From: Blasia pusilla | Taxonomy: Eukaryota > Marchantiophyta > Marchantiopsida > Blasiales | Assembly (NCBI GenBank): GCA_050084515.1 | Contig: CM114271.1 | Span: 51,026,001 to 51,090,000 of the forward strand | DNA: 64,000 bases | Reading direction: 5' to 3' | Shown here: piece after piece, positions 51,261 through 63,056 of the stretch | Layout: each line of letters opens with the position of its first letter | Numbering within the stretch: the stretch's first letter is position 1 | Program-made: the position numbers and the translations under genes | The notes under the pieces: model-generated | Seen by the model: the letters and a program-made list of their open reading frames with translations, nothing else | Databases searched by the model: none | Told to the model about the DNA's origin: nothing

Positions 51261-54200
51261 CTACCTAGATTCTGCCGTTTTTAAGTAGCTGTCTGCAGCT
51301 TGTGCCACTGATTGCACTGTTACCCGCACACCAGGTCCCATCTACATGCATAAACACCCATTCAGACCTTACTCAAGTAAAAAAGGAAGCATCTGGTTAA
51401 GCACATGTACTCCTGACTTCCTATTCATACACATACTCAGTAGCAAGGGTTCAGAGTCCCATACTGTGGATGATAGCGTGAAACTGTTGACATATCCTGC
51501 GTATCTTGAGGCTGGAAAATGGCAAATCAGTTGTTAGCATTATATACAGACCTTTACTATTTGAAGATACCGGTATATTAATGGAAATATAAATTCATTC
51601 CTCATTGCATTTGGTCTCTGCCAGCTATTTTTACAAAAGCTGCAAACGTGGAATGAAGGAACTGTGAGATACTTGCAGACAAATTTCTTCTCACTCCGCC
51701 CAAAATAAGCGTTGATCTAGTTGAATCAGAGATGAAAAGAGTAGGACATACTTTTCTTGAGGCCTGTAGGTTTAGCTGCAAGAAGAGCTCCAGTGAAAGC
51801 AGCAATGTTGTCAAAAAGGGCCTCCTCCTTGAAGCTCACCTGCACGGATTTCATCATTTCCATGGAAGTGGATAAGATGTTCACAAAACTGGAAGATGCT
51901 CCATTTATCCTCATGCTAGCAGAACCAGTTCATAGATATCCATCCAAATTCAGAGAATTCACGATTTATTCCAAAAGGCCAGATCAGGAACAGACACCAA
52001 CAATTCACTAGCAACCTCCTTCGTATCGAAACTCTAAATTCTTCCCGGCTAACAAAGAATAACTACAGATTTTAATCAGATGTTGAATTACAATGATGCT
52101 TTCAAATATCTGGAAGGGACACTTCCATCCCGGGATGGTTCAGTACTAGACCTAATGGGGTAATGTTGTGGGATTTGAAATTTACCTTCCCGAGACCAGC
52201 ATGCACAATGCCAGATTTGTCCGCTCTGAAGTCCACAAGCCCTTGCTTTGCTGCTCTCACAGCTTCACCCACATTATTGGTAACAGTCCCTACCTGGTAC
52301 ATCATAATACGAATGATGAATCCCAAGCCTGTGCTAGACCTAAAATAGCTTGGTAATAGATGAATCCCAAAAGTGGACTGCCAATGCATGTGAAAAAATC
52401 TTGCAGTGCATTTATCTGAACACTCTTTCTGTAGACTCCGGAATCCACCCTAAATGGCACTCTCATCCCATTATTTATGGGGCCACGCAATCAGAAAAAA
52501 GGATACCAACCACAAACCAAAAACTCTAATTTGTAAAGTTGTGCGCACATAAGCTGCAATTCATCAATTGATAATGTACACTCACTTTAGGATTTGGCAT
52601 TAATCCACGAGGTCCTAGAATCCTGGCCACCTGTCCATGGCGAGTTTGACAGCACACTTTGTAAATTGAGCTGGATGTTCAGACCTCGCTGGTCCAAATT
52701 CGAGAAAACAGATGAATACTCTAGGTAGCAGTATCTTCCCAAAAAGATTGTCAACAATACCAATGCAAGTAAACCAATTAATCTAAAAGTACTTGTACAA
52801 AACCTTGCCAAGTTTGGGCATAAAGCCAGGTGTCGCAATGCATTTATCAAAGTTGAGCTTGCCACCACCTGCTCACCACATAATAGTTCTAGTAGACTTC
52901 AGGAATAAGATTTCGCATTTATCAGCCCAAATTTCCCTCCTTACACGTGGCTACTAAAATAGGAATACAACGACTAATGAAACAGCTTAGTAAGCTTCTG
53001 CAAAGCAAAAGATTTCCATGCACAACAGGCGGGCATGTGTCGTCAGCTTACTCTCTTGGATAAGAGTCACTAAGTCATCCGCTCCAACAACATCCGCACC
53101 TGCACTCTCAGCCTCTTGAGCTGCAGCTCCTTCTGCGAACACAGCCACCCTGACAACCTATCCCCATCCTCACTTGGTCCTTTCCTTTACACTGCACGAC
53201 TAACTGTACTGGAAACAAATGTGTCCATTGCGCAACAACTCCAACACGCATTGACTCATATCTTCCACGTGCATAAAAGATCCAGTCTTTACCTTGCCAC
53301 TGCCATGCGGGAGAGTTGCAGCTCCGCGAACCATCTGCAGTACGAAAGATACCATAAGGGGAAATCCAAGGATTACAATAGAGTCCACCTTGTTAGCCCC
53401 AGCTACTGGATATCTGCAGCTACCCCAAATGATAGCGTGCAAGGGTTCGAAACGCTTAAATCAACGTCAAGATGCGCGGAGGTGGAAGTAGCAGTTCAGA
53501 ATAAGACCACTGCGCAAAGCTGCCCTAAACAAAACGAATCACATCAATGACTTTCCATTTGAGAAGCGAACCTGGTCGCTACGGCGAGTATCTATGGCGA
53601 GTCGCACGTGAACTTCCACAGTTTCATCGAAACGAGCTCTTGCACTCGCCTACATCACGATGCAATAGCCCGATCGGTAAGACCTTCTGTACTTGCACTT
53701 GCGTACCAAGGAAGGGTGCAAGCAGATAACAACTCCTTAGCACGTCAACCTAGAATTTACAGGACAAGTTTGACTAGATACATATCCGCATTCACATCGT
53801 ATCGATGGAATTAAAACTAACATTGAAAACTCCAAAATCTCCTTAAACCCTACATAGGCACTCGGTCACATCAGAAGTGCACACCGACCTTTAATTCACG
53901 AATGGCTTCCGCCAACACAATGGGATCTCTTCTCTTTGCCTGCACCGCCTTCGCGAATGCGGGCATCGATAACTCCTCTTCCTCCTCCTCTTCCTGCCGC
54001 CTAGAAAATCCTCTATTTGCTGACACAGATCCACTCTCAGCATCAGCAGCCATCAATTGCTCCGGAGTCAGATCCTCGGGTAGATTGGCCACCCGCGGCT
54101 TGCTCCCTGCACCATCCTCCCCTTCTAACTCCATCCCGTCATGGGAAGGCGAGGGCACATACGATTCACCCTCGGGAGTTTCCTGAGCTACAGCGACGTG

Positions 54201-54344
54201 CAGCGGATCCGCAGGCGATTCCGTCGAGAAGCGACATTTCGAGTAGAAGGGGAAATCGTAGCTCAATTTCTGGAATGTGGAACTCGGCCTGATCACAGCA
54301 CTCGAGACCGTAGCACGCTGCAGCAACTGCCGTAGGGCGGCCAT
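51261..54344 (-). CDS. Mitochondrial ribosomal protein L1 (uL1m)
   Basis: A 371-residue L1 protein of the mitochondrial large subunit, in ten exons: 54344-53889, 53649-53572, 53334-53293, 53157-53052, 52868-52804, 52630-52586, 52293-52186, 51839-51752, 51511-51465, 51341-51261. All junctions are GT-AG and all phases agree. The start [18 protein letters not shown] looks like a mitochondrial presequence (Arg-rich, no acid until about residue 30); an acidic linker with an EEEEEEE run follows. The L1 domain has [88 protein letters not shown] and [18 protein letters not shown], ending KTAESR. The pattern is bacterial/mitochondrial; plastid L1 differs at several of these. The exon 1 donor (GTCGGT) is the weakest. 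An open frame continues upstream of 54344 but the context GCGATGGCC favours this ATG. Confidence 0.95.
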
Positions 54345-55714
54345 CGCTATTTCTCTCTCACGGAGAGAAATCGCTTCTCCTTTCGATGAGTTCCCGAAAT
54401 TCCAACGAGAGTTCTCGTGACTTCGCCTCTCGTTCAAACTGTGCACTTCGGGCCCTAAACGTTTTACAGGCATCTCCGGTCTTCGGAATCCGGACCGGGA
54501 AAGGGAGGCAGTAGGGGGTGTCAAATAGCACCCGGGTACATTTTACGGGGAACCCATTAAAATGGCGGCATCTATACACAGTACTAGTTTCTAGTCAAAG
54601 GTCGTGCTATCCATAGCATAATATCATTATATTTATATTTAATGAGTATCCTTATGTTTAAGGAGTGGATATTTGTTGAGTTGGAGTACATGTGTCTAAT
54701 GGTAGTGGTTGCCTTAAAGATGTCTAAATTTAGATTTCCACAATGTTTCTTTCTTTTTTTTTCCATATGATATTTCTCTTTTCGTGAACCTAGGCCTTCT
54801 TTCAAATCCTTATAGCATGTTTTGTTTATTAGCAAGATAAAGAATCTTTTGAACTTTAGTTCCAAGTAGAATAGTTCAAAATAAATCCACATAGTTCATA
54901 CTTTAGACAACAAGTTCAAGTTTCTAATTACTTGATTTCTTAGAGATCCAAATTCTAATAAAAAAAGCTAGCACCATTGGAAAGAATGTGGGTTTGTGCG
55001 GTGGAATTGAATCTCATTTCTTTGTGTTCAATTTGGAGTGTTATTAATGCTCAACTTTCTCAACCATATCATCTCCAATTATTTTTTGCGATATCTCACA
55101 TATGTAGTTTCCACTTAATCTAAAAATTGGAAGTGTTTCTTTGAATTTTGAGAAGGATTATTATATAATATGTTCTTGCATGTCAAAATATTCTAAGTTC
55201 ACACTTATAGAATGAGTGGTGTTAAGAATGTCAAAAACCATTTTGTATCAACTTCTTTTTACACTCAAGGACAATATACTCATAGTTTTCTCCTAAAGGT
55301 GTAGTTGAAATGACACAATCTACATAACTCATGTAGGACTTAACCTCATTAGAATGCCCATTCAACGAACTAGGAGTCACATTTAAGAAGCAACCAAATC
55401 TAAACCAACCCCCAATGCACATGCAATATGCTCTCCTACTAATTGAACAACTAAATGAGCGTATGCATGCTACACAATCATAATTCAATCAACTACACGA
55501 TGCTTTGACTATCCAAAAATATAATGCAAACAATATAATGGAAATACGTGCATTCCAACGATACCAAAAGTCCTTATCCTTGCAATTGGGTTCTTGTGTC
55601 AAGATATAACACGTTGGCCAAGATGTTGGAAAATTTTGCAGTTTTCTTGTACACGTCGAACTTGCCACACTCAACAACCAAATGTGCCAATCCATTTCCA
55701 TAAAAAACAACAAA
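54345..55714. other. Promoter of L1 gene and AT-rich spacer
   Basis: The first ~200 bases upstream of 54344 should hold the L1 promoter. Beyond 54590 the sequence is AT-rich with no supported gene. Short minus-strand open frames have no domain. Confidence 0.45.
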
Positions 55715-56042
55715 TAAAGTATGTGAAATTTGTTGAAGACTAAGTTACAATTAAGCTTATCGAAAACCCAAACTACTACATTTACTACTCATACGAAGTA
55801 GGTAAGCTTAATCTTGGTTAGTCAATTAAGCACAATTATCTTAGATAACTAGGATTAGTTAATCATAACTAGTCTAACTCAAGACTATGGTTAGGATTAG
55901 GATTAGGGTTGCTTGTACATACCCTATATAATTGAGAAGGAGACCAGCCTCCACTCATTCTCTCATCGCAAAATTTCATTCTCCATGGTGGTGTATGAGT
56001 TGTTTCCCACCAATTATGCTTCTTTAGCAGTTTTCTATAAAA
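55715..56042 (+). repeat. Solo LTR of the copia family
   Basis: Matches the copia LTR at 8927-9253 in the plus direction. Shared elements, in order, are TTGAAGA.T.AGTTACA, ACGAAGTAGG.AA.CTTAATC, TTAGTCA.TTAAGCAC, the promoter CTTGTACATACCCTATATAA, and TTCTCCATGGTGGTGT, ending TTTAGCAGTTTTCTATA. No primer-binding site or gag follows, so the interior has been removed or the copy is a fragment. Both edges are approximate. Confidence 0.85.
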
Positions 56043-57241
56043 TTAAAGCTAATTTTGTTAGTTGCTATATACTTCCTTATATAGAGCACTTTGTAGCCCC
56101 ACAAATTGACTTGAATAGATATGCACAATGCTTAGATTTGGTGATGGCTTATACATCTATGGCACATACATAAATATATTCCTTGGCATTTGAGACAAGA
56201 TAAGAAGTCCTTCCGCCATGCTCAAACCATAACCATCCATGAATTAGGGAGCCTAAACTCAAGGTAGAAGGACGAAGTTACCCCTTCATATATTTAACTT
56301 TCGCTTCTCAAAAATATTGAACCCACCAAGCCATCCCCTAATATCATAAAGAAATCATATGTTTGTATCTTGATAGCTTCACTCGTAGCCATGGGAGGGC
56401 TGCGAGTGAAGTTGGGAGCCAAAGTGCGTTGGCAGTCAGGATCAGGATGTGGGAGTATATACGCATGCATGAGTCATAGGGCTCCATGCCCTAGAGTTGG
56501 GATCTGAAAGTTGAATAGAGGATAAGGAAGCCTTTATGGCTCCAAGATAGGAGGGAGGTTCAGGGGTCGGAAGGCAGGAGATACGGGCTAGTTCCGCGGT
56601 CGCATAGGGATGTGTGCCTTAATTGGCCGCGCATAGAGGCTGGCTGAGAAGGAGAGTAGGTAGCCAAGAAGGTGGGAGTCACCTTAATGATGCCTTAGGG
56701 CATTGGGCGGGGCATGAAAGAGACGGGTTGCCGACAAGGTCGAGTTCCAAAGATGGAGGAAGGTGGGAGGCCCTACATAAGGCCGTGTGTACTATGGGAT
56801 TCGGCTAGTGCCTAGCAAGTATTGGAAGAGGAATCAAGGTCAAGGCGCGGGCTAGTTGGGGAAAGGAGCAAGGAGGAGCGCCCGCACAGAGCGCCGTGCC
56901 CAAGTAGAGAGATGGGTGCAACTAGTCAAAAGGCCGGATATATTAAGAGTTGGGATATCGGACATGGTAGGCGGCCTACCTAGTTGTGCAGCATATATGG
57001 TTGACGTGATCTACGTGGTGAGACCGGACAGAGTTGGACGAACGCGGTTGGAAGGGGGCTACGTAGTCAGCACCAACATGGTTATGGTTGGATATGGTTG
57101 GAATCACTACTTTGTTAGGCAGACTCACCATGTTTTATTGCGAGCGAGATGAGTTATCCACAATGACAGTTTATGGTGGAGAGTCCCTATGGAGTGTTAG
57201 TATGCTGATGTTGACGGGTTGTCCGCATCTGTTGATGGGAG
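56043..57241. other. Intergenic region with a GC-rich patch
   Basis: Bases 56390-57200 are richer in G than the flanks and carry phrases such as GGAGGTTCAGGGGTCGGAAG, but no domain is readable in any frame. It may be a decayed mobile element. Confidence 0.35.
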
Positions 57242-58805
57242 TGTGATAACCCACTCTTATGGGAATTTTGAAATTTTGATGTTTTTGTACTGAATTATAG
57301 TAAAGCCTTTATGAAGTGAAGACTAAAGACTCACTGCTGGAAGTAAAGAGTCTTACTTATTGCGATTTTATGGGAGGAGTGATGGACAGAACTCTGATGA
57401 GAAGACAAGAAATGGTAGAAGGTTAAGGATTGTCTTGGAAGAGTGAGAATTGTGTCAAAGTAGGAAAACATAGGAAAAGAAGTTAGAATAGGAAGCCCGG
57501 ATGCTTCGCAATGAGGAGCGCAGAAGAACGGTGTAAAAGATTATCAACGAAGACTGGGAAAGCTTCTTTGTAAAGAATATGGAAGATATTCTCTATACAA
57601 AGATTGGAGAAGAAGGACGAATACTCGAGAGCAAAGACTAAGAACTCAAAGAAGGAAGAGGAAGAAGCGGAAGAGGTCAAAGATTCTTCACAAAAGTGGA
57701 TAGGAATATTAAGAAGAGGAATAGAAAGATAGAGAATCCTTGGGAGAAAGTTGAAGTAAAGACTCTTCATGGCGACAAAAAGATAAGAGTCTTCGCGCGA
57801 AGATAGGATAGGAAAGAGAAAGACTAAGAAGAGTCTTTGCAAAGAGCGCGAAGACTATGAAGACTAAACCGTCGCGGCGGTTTCGAAAGCCAAAAAAAGG
57901 AGAGTTGCGGCAGTTTCGAAAGCCAAAAAAGGGAGAGTCGCGGCAGTTATAGCCGTTTAAAAGAGAGCGGAAAGGAAGCGCCAAGACAATGAACAATCTT
58001 AGGAAGATGGAAGGTTGGAGAATTGGAATCAAAGCGTTAGGATTAGCGGTTAGAAATCTATACTGGAATAGGAAGATCAATCAGGGATTGTAAATACTAT
58101 TTAAGAGCAATTAGTAGAAGAAGGGATCATCGTTTTCCCTTATATCTTGAACTCTTCAATGTTGTTTCGCGTATCTTGAGTTTACCATCAGTCTTTGTGA
58201 GAGTGTAAGGAGTTTTTTTGGGGGATGATCATAGCTGAAGAGTCTTTTACTTTTTGAAGCTTGTACTTCTTGTGAGTTCTTTCCACTCTTTGATGTAGAA
58301 GAAGAGTCTTCTTTCATTCTTTCTGAGGTGCGGAACTGAATGTGGATCTTATTGGGCTGCAGTAGAGATGAGAGTTGAGTCTTGTAGTTTCAGAATTCTA
58401 GAAGACAATCAGGAAGAAGCGTAGGAAAGTTGTTAGACAGTGAGTAACCTACCATGAAAGTTTTAGTTCTGAAAGTAGGGTGAGCTTGCATTCTTGAGGT
58501 CTTTTTGAGATCTTCGTGGAGCTTGATTATTGCAGGTTCACAAGAGTCTTCCTCTACACTTGAGAAGAGTCTTTTCTATGAGGAAAGAAGACTATCTTAT
58601 CTTTTCTTTACTTTCATGAAGTTAGAGTTAGTAGAGTTAGCGAAGCATTTTAAGTGAAGAAAGAGTTTATTCTGGTTATTTCTTATAAAACCTCTCTTTA
58701 CTCAGGAAACAGTGGTCCCTTAGGAACGAACTTAATACTTTTCGATAGAAAGAGTATCTTTTTTCCTTGAGGTGTACATTACATAAGGAAATAGATAAGG
58801 GAATT
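57242..58805 (+). repeat. 5' LTR of a third gypsy element (ends approximate)
   Basis: Starts TGTGATAACCCACTC and ends shortly before the primer-binding site at 58806; the exact CA end may be near 58783. About 1.55 kb long, GAAGA-rich. No matching 3' LTR lies in the window, so the start is judged from the TG and the composition change only. Confidence 0.55.
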
Positions 58806-58823
58806 TGGCGCCGCTGCCGGGGA
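58806..58823 (+). other. Primer-binding site, tRNA-Asp type
   Basis: TGGCGCCGCTGCCGGGGA matches the complement of a plant aspartate tRNA 3' end except for one base (GCCGC where the usual site has GCCGT). It places the LTR end just upstream and the gag leader downstream. Confidence 0.85.
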
Positions 58824-59363
58824 TCACTAGATCTCCCAAGCAAGGAGAGATAGCGAGGGAGTGGGTTATGGGAGTTGAACAAGTCGTAGTACCCCCACTT
58901 GGTGTAAAACGGGTACTGTTGGCAGAGGATCACCCTGCCTAGAGAGTACCGTTGAAATAAGCAGCTCATCCGAAGAGTCCTCCTTCCCATGGAGTGGAGC
59001 CTTGTGCGCGGGGTGAGGCGTCTAAGATCTTTGGAAGTTTTGGATGGATTGGGAAAGAAGCATTGAAACGCGCGAGCAAAGATCCGAGCGACGGAGAAGA
59101 GAAAGAGAAGAGAAAAGTGCTTGGATATTGCTAGGGACACCTGTGAAGAACCGTTCCTCTCTTTGTTCGAAGTCTACTGGGCGAAGACGAGAAAGGAGGA
59201 AGTCGCCTATGCCTCCGGAGTTACCACCGAAGCCAAACCCATAAGAGGAGTGGGATCAGTCTGACCACCCCCACAGCCCAGACGAAGAGAAAGATAACAC
59301 TACCACCAAGGAGGCACCCTTGGTGACGGAAGTCCTCACAATAGCAAAGGCAGCGAAGGACCG

Positions 59364-59984
59364 ATGGCACAACCACGCAAGTCGTTGCTACGATATCCCA
59401 ACTTTGCAAGAAGCAATCGAGATGATGCGGATGACTTTATTCTGGAATTTAACCAAGTGGCAAAAGCAAATGGAGAAGGATCAGAGGAAGATCTTCTTAG
59501 AGTCTTTCCTAGACTCTTAAAGAAGCGTGCCAGTCAATGGTATAAGGGGTTAGACGCAGAGCTCTTGGAAACTTGGAAGACCAAGCTTAAGGCGTTCCTT
59601 CATGAGTTTCGGGACCTAGAATTTGATGATCGCATGCTTATAAAGCTTCATGATCTTAAAAGAAGGAAGAAAGAGACTTTGAGAGAATACACTCAGAGGT
59701 TTTGCAGCTTGGCTGGTAAGTTGGAGCACACCACTGTGCCACATTTGGTGGATTGGTATGTGTCAGGATTATCGAAGGAGATGGATCTTTACTATCGCAG
59801 AGGGCAGCGTGACTCATTAGCAGATGTCATCGCCGCTCCCAAAGCTTACCAGGCCTCGGAAATATCCAGGAGGACACGCAAGAAGAGACATCATCGGAAG
59901 AGGACAAACTCTTCATCACAGAGTCTTCGTCTTTGTCTGACTCCTCGGATACCTCGTCAGGCAGCACTAGCGCTGAAGACTTAG
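59364..59984 (+). pseudogene. Gypsy gag capsid (third element)
   Basis: Retrotrans_gag domain: DDADDFILEFNQVAKANGEG, DLLRVFPRLLKKRASQWYKG, LKAFLHEFRDLEFDDRMLIK and the QRFCSLAGKLEHTTVPHLVD segment. The frame probably starts upstream, because bases 59209-59360 hold a leader-like MPPELPPKPNP with a stop after it. A frameshift near 59900 disconnects the zinc-knuckle region. Confidence 0.85.
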
Positions 59985-60042
59985 AGTCTGAGGAAGACTC
60001 CAAGGGCCATAAAAGAAGAAATCAAGATGCCCAAGACAGTCT

Positions 60043-61640
60043 TTGTCCTTGGGAAAAAGACGTAGGGATCAGAGCGCAAAGAACAAGCATTGCAAGTCGG
60101 TGAGTCCCGCTCGTAAGACAAAGAAGGATGGGGAAAAGTCGGCCATTAGTGAGTTGAAAAAGCAAATGGCCAAGTTAAAAGTACATTTGGCGGCTCGGAA
60201 AGACCCTAGAAGAAGATCATGTCTTATGCGGCCTAATATATGGTGCAGTGCTTGTGGGACTTAGGGGCATATAGTGCCAGAGTGCCCACTACAACGCGAT
60301 TTACGTTGGATAGAAGAAGAACCCTCAAAGGAGGAGGGATGGTATGAAGCCGACCAGCGGGAAGGATGTTATGCGGTTCAAGCAGTTCCTAGGGCTCCCG
60401 CGATACGTGCCACCAGAATTTGGAGAGCAAAGGCCTCTACGACAGATCATGGGACCCGTAGTGTTCACCCCACCTACAAGCGGAATTTTTGTTATAATTG
60501 CGGGGCAGCCAATCACTGGGCAAACAATTGTCCTATCCCAAAAAGACCCGTGGGTTTGAATCCTATGTGTGGAAATTATAAGAGGGGAGGACATACTGCA
60601 GTAGAATGTCCAAAGCCTCAAGTGTCCCGGCTCTTGGTCAAATATGTCACCACCCCACCGGCCCCCACCAAAGCCAAGAATGACGTTAATGTGCAACTAG
60701 TACATGTAGAAGATGTCACCTCACCCGGGAAGGTAAGGAAGGTGACAATGGTAGAAGAAGGCCCGAAAATGAAGATTGAAGAAGAGTCCTCCGATTGGCC
60801 CGAAGACGTTCTCAACGAGGTCTTCACAGTGGATACCAGGTCCAAGTCTAAGAAGAAGACTGTGAGGATGAAGACACCAGAGTCTTCATCTTCGCAAAGT
60901 GTTCCATCTACGAAGAAAGCGGGTGAGACGTTTCGAGCAGGGAAAGTTATTATGAAAGGCGAGGAGGACCCGACTTTTGATTGCAATCATGTGAAGTACT
61001 TCTACCCAGAAGTTGAGAAGCATGTTCGTAACCAAGTTAATGAAGAACAAGCAAGTGGAGTCTTCGCGCATGGCGTCTTACCCAATCACAAAGAAGGAAA
61101 AGTAGAGACCACGGTGGCTTCGCTCCTAGTGATGGAAGCCTACGACTTATTGAAAGATTTGGCTCCTAGTCCCGCAAATATATCTTTATTGCAATTATTC
61201 ATGGATAATCTCATTTATGGGAAAATACTCCACCAGTGGAAGGTTGGACGTAAGAAGAAGGAGCGTGCAAAGAAGCTCTCCGTGGTAGATCTATTTCCCA
61301 TCGAAGTTGAAGACCTGGGTGCCCCGGAAGTGGAAGTAGAGATTGAAGGACAGACCATCAGAAAGGTCCCTATAGATTCCGGAAGCGGGATCAACATCAT
61401 GACAGAGCAAACTGCTCAAGCCTTGGGTTACACTAAATATGAACCTTCCGATAAGTAAACACGCTTTGCAAACTAGTCTTGCAAGCGACCTTTGGGGAAA
61501 CTCACTCAGATTCCCACCATAATAGGGGGAGTGCTATTTCTGTTGGACTATCTTGTCCCTCAACCTTTGACAGTCACCGCTTACTCCCTGCTCACTGGGA
61601 GACCGTGGCTCTATGGAGCTCAGGTTAACACCGATTAGAA
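60043..61640 (+). pseudogene. Gypsy zinc knuckles and protease (third element)
   Basis: Three CCHC motifs lie in a row: CSACGT, stop, GHIVPEC (about 60250-60285), CYNCGAANHWANNC (about 60490) and CGNYKRGGHTAVEC (about 60570, second Cys lost). A long charged linker follows. The protease starts with VEVEIEGQTIRKVPIDSGSG; the D-S-G active site is at about 61375. A stop at 61456 interrupts it, and the reading continues in another frame with TAYSLLTGRPWLYGAQV (about 61580). Further open sequence to 61965 has no pol motif. Confidence 0.8.
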
Positions 61641-61963
61641 GAAACAAAGATTTACTTTCCAAGCACCGTACAGTACCCCAAAGAAGTTGGTGAAATTATC
61701 ATGGAAATCTCGGCCTTCTCAAGGAGAGACACCGGCCACAGATGAGGGGTATACCTCGGATCAACACCAAGCAGTTGGCATAGAGTCCTCGTCCTATGTG
61801 TGCTACTTGGACTGTTATGAGATAGATGAGGAGTACCTACAGCTAGAACAAAGTAAGTCATTTTCAGGAGAGGAGCCAGTTGGGCTCACTATATATCAGT
61901 TCACAGAGAAGATGGTGGACCCATGTCTCTCCAATTTGCCAACGTTGGTAGACGTATGGGCTT

Positions 61964-62101
61964 GAAATCTATATTTATTGTTTTCCATGTGCAAAAATTT
62001 AAATACCAGTTAGGTTGTAAGAGACCGTGCATCGCACTGATCCTTATTTAAATTTTCACTTTCATTATCAATTTTTTTTTCTTATGGCCCCCCACTTAAG
62101 G
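61964..62101 (+). repeat. Direct repeat R1 (138 bp)
   Basis: Begins GAAATCTATATTTATTGTTT and ends TTATGGCCCCCCACTTAAGG. It is the left member of a pair that exactly brackets 62102-62868. It contains CCGTGCATCGCACTGATCC. Confidence 0.95.
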
Positions 62102-62868
62102 TGTTGCAACCCTCATAACCAAACAACACCAAATAGGCGCCAAGCGAAACATCAGAACTCAAGTGAACTCACACTGCGAGGTTTGCGCTTTGGAGAGGCG
62201 TTTGGAAAAGTCTCTTGAAAAAGTCTAAGAGACGAAACGCGGAATAGAGTTGTGCGTTTCATGCGTTAGTGGTCGCGACCAGGAAACCTAGACCAAACGC
62301 GAGCCAATTGGAGAGGCCCGGGTGTCTTTCCCTAAATGTAGGGGGCCCCCGGAGATCCCCAGAAGTACTAGTAAGGGAGGAGTCTCTCCGAGATGTCTCG
62401 GAACACGAATCCCCACTTTGGGCGCCAAACGGCATTTCAGAGGCACGGGATGGAACGGGAGTTTTGCGTGGGAACTCGAAACCCAAACCTGATCCAAGGG
62501 AGTGGACTTTGTATGCCACACTTGGATTCCAACGCGAGATTCACCTCGTGCGAGTCTTGGTGAGGAACTCATTGGATGTCCATCGGACAGTTGGAACCGC
62601 CAGGCGCGAAACGCCGTTTCAGATTCCTGAACCAACCAGAAAGTCTGTCCCAAGTCTTTCGAGATTTGCCCGTGTTGTAAACCGCAAAACTAGGAAGGTT
62701 GAGCTTGATGAGAGTCCGAGACGAGAACCGGAAAGTAATCCCGCTGATTGATCCAAGACCCGACTAACCAAAGTGCATGTTTGGATGCAGATCAGTGTTG
62801 AGAGTGTGACCTAATGAACGCACGCTTCCGCAACAAACAAGATTAACGTTCAAGGAGAGTACGCACAC
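62102..62868. mobile_element. Dispersed repeat, short relative of the nested repeat at 43.3 kb
   Basis: Starts TGTTGCAACCCTCATAACC and ends CAAGGAGAGTACGCACAC. It shares order and phrases with 43341-44338 (CCCCAGAAGTACTAGTAAGG, CCCCACTTTGGGCGCCA, AACGTTCAAGGAGAGTA or close forms). It is about 230 bases shorter. The open frames on both strands have no domain. Confidence 0.75.
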
Positions 62869-63007
62869 GAAATCTATATTTATTGTTGTCCATGTGCAAA
62901 AATTTAAATACTAGTTAGGTTGTAAGAGACCGTGCATCGCACTGATCCTTATTTAAATTTTCATTTTCATTATCAATTTTTTTTTCTTATGGCCCCCCCA
63001 CTTAAGG
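62869..63007 (+). repeat. Direct repeat R2 (139 bp)
   Basis: Nearly identical to R1, with a handful of differences (for example TACTAGTTAGG for TACCAGTTAGG). It starts at the very next base after the enclosed repeat ends. Confidence 0.95.
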
Positions 63008-63009
63008 GC

Positions 63010-63056
63010 TTCTTATTGTGGGCATCTTATTGTGGGGAAGATGCCCACAATAAGAA
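63010..63056. repeat. Perfect 19-bp hairpin
   Basis: TTCTTATTGTGGGCATCTT (63010-63028), loop ATTGTGGGG, then AAGATGCCCACAATAAGAA (63038-63056). It follows R2 directly. Confidence 0.95.

Larger units (their letters stand above)
57242..61965 (+). mobile_element. Ty3/gypsy element, LTR-gag-protease part
   Basis: LTR, PBS, gag, three zinc knuckles and protease in order on the plus strand, then abrupt loss of similarity where the 138-bp direct repeat starts at 61964. Reverse transcriptase, RNase H and integrase are not present before the window end. Long LTRs and a tRNA-Asp-type primer site are features of the Athila/Tat side of gypsy elements. Confidence 0.75.

Noticed and set aside
51421-51464. 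Read-through of L1 exon 9 to a carboxyl end after LSSTV
   Set aside because: The normal L1 ending continues with MGPG; a GT donor after ACA at 51465 and an acceptor before 51341 restore it exactly in phase.
54345-54524. Upstream extension of the L1 protein start
   Set aside because: The frame is open but the added residues have no family match. The ATG at 54344 has a better context and starts a presequence-like segment.
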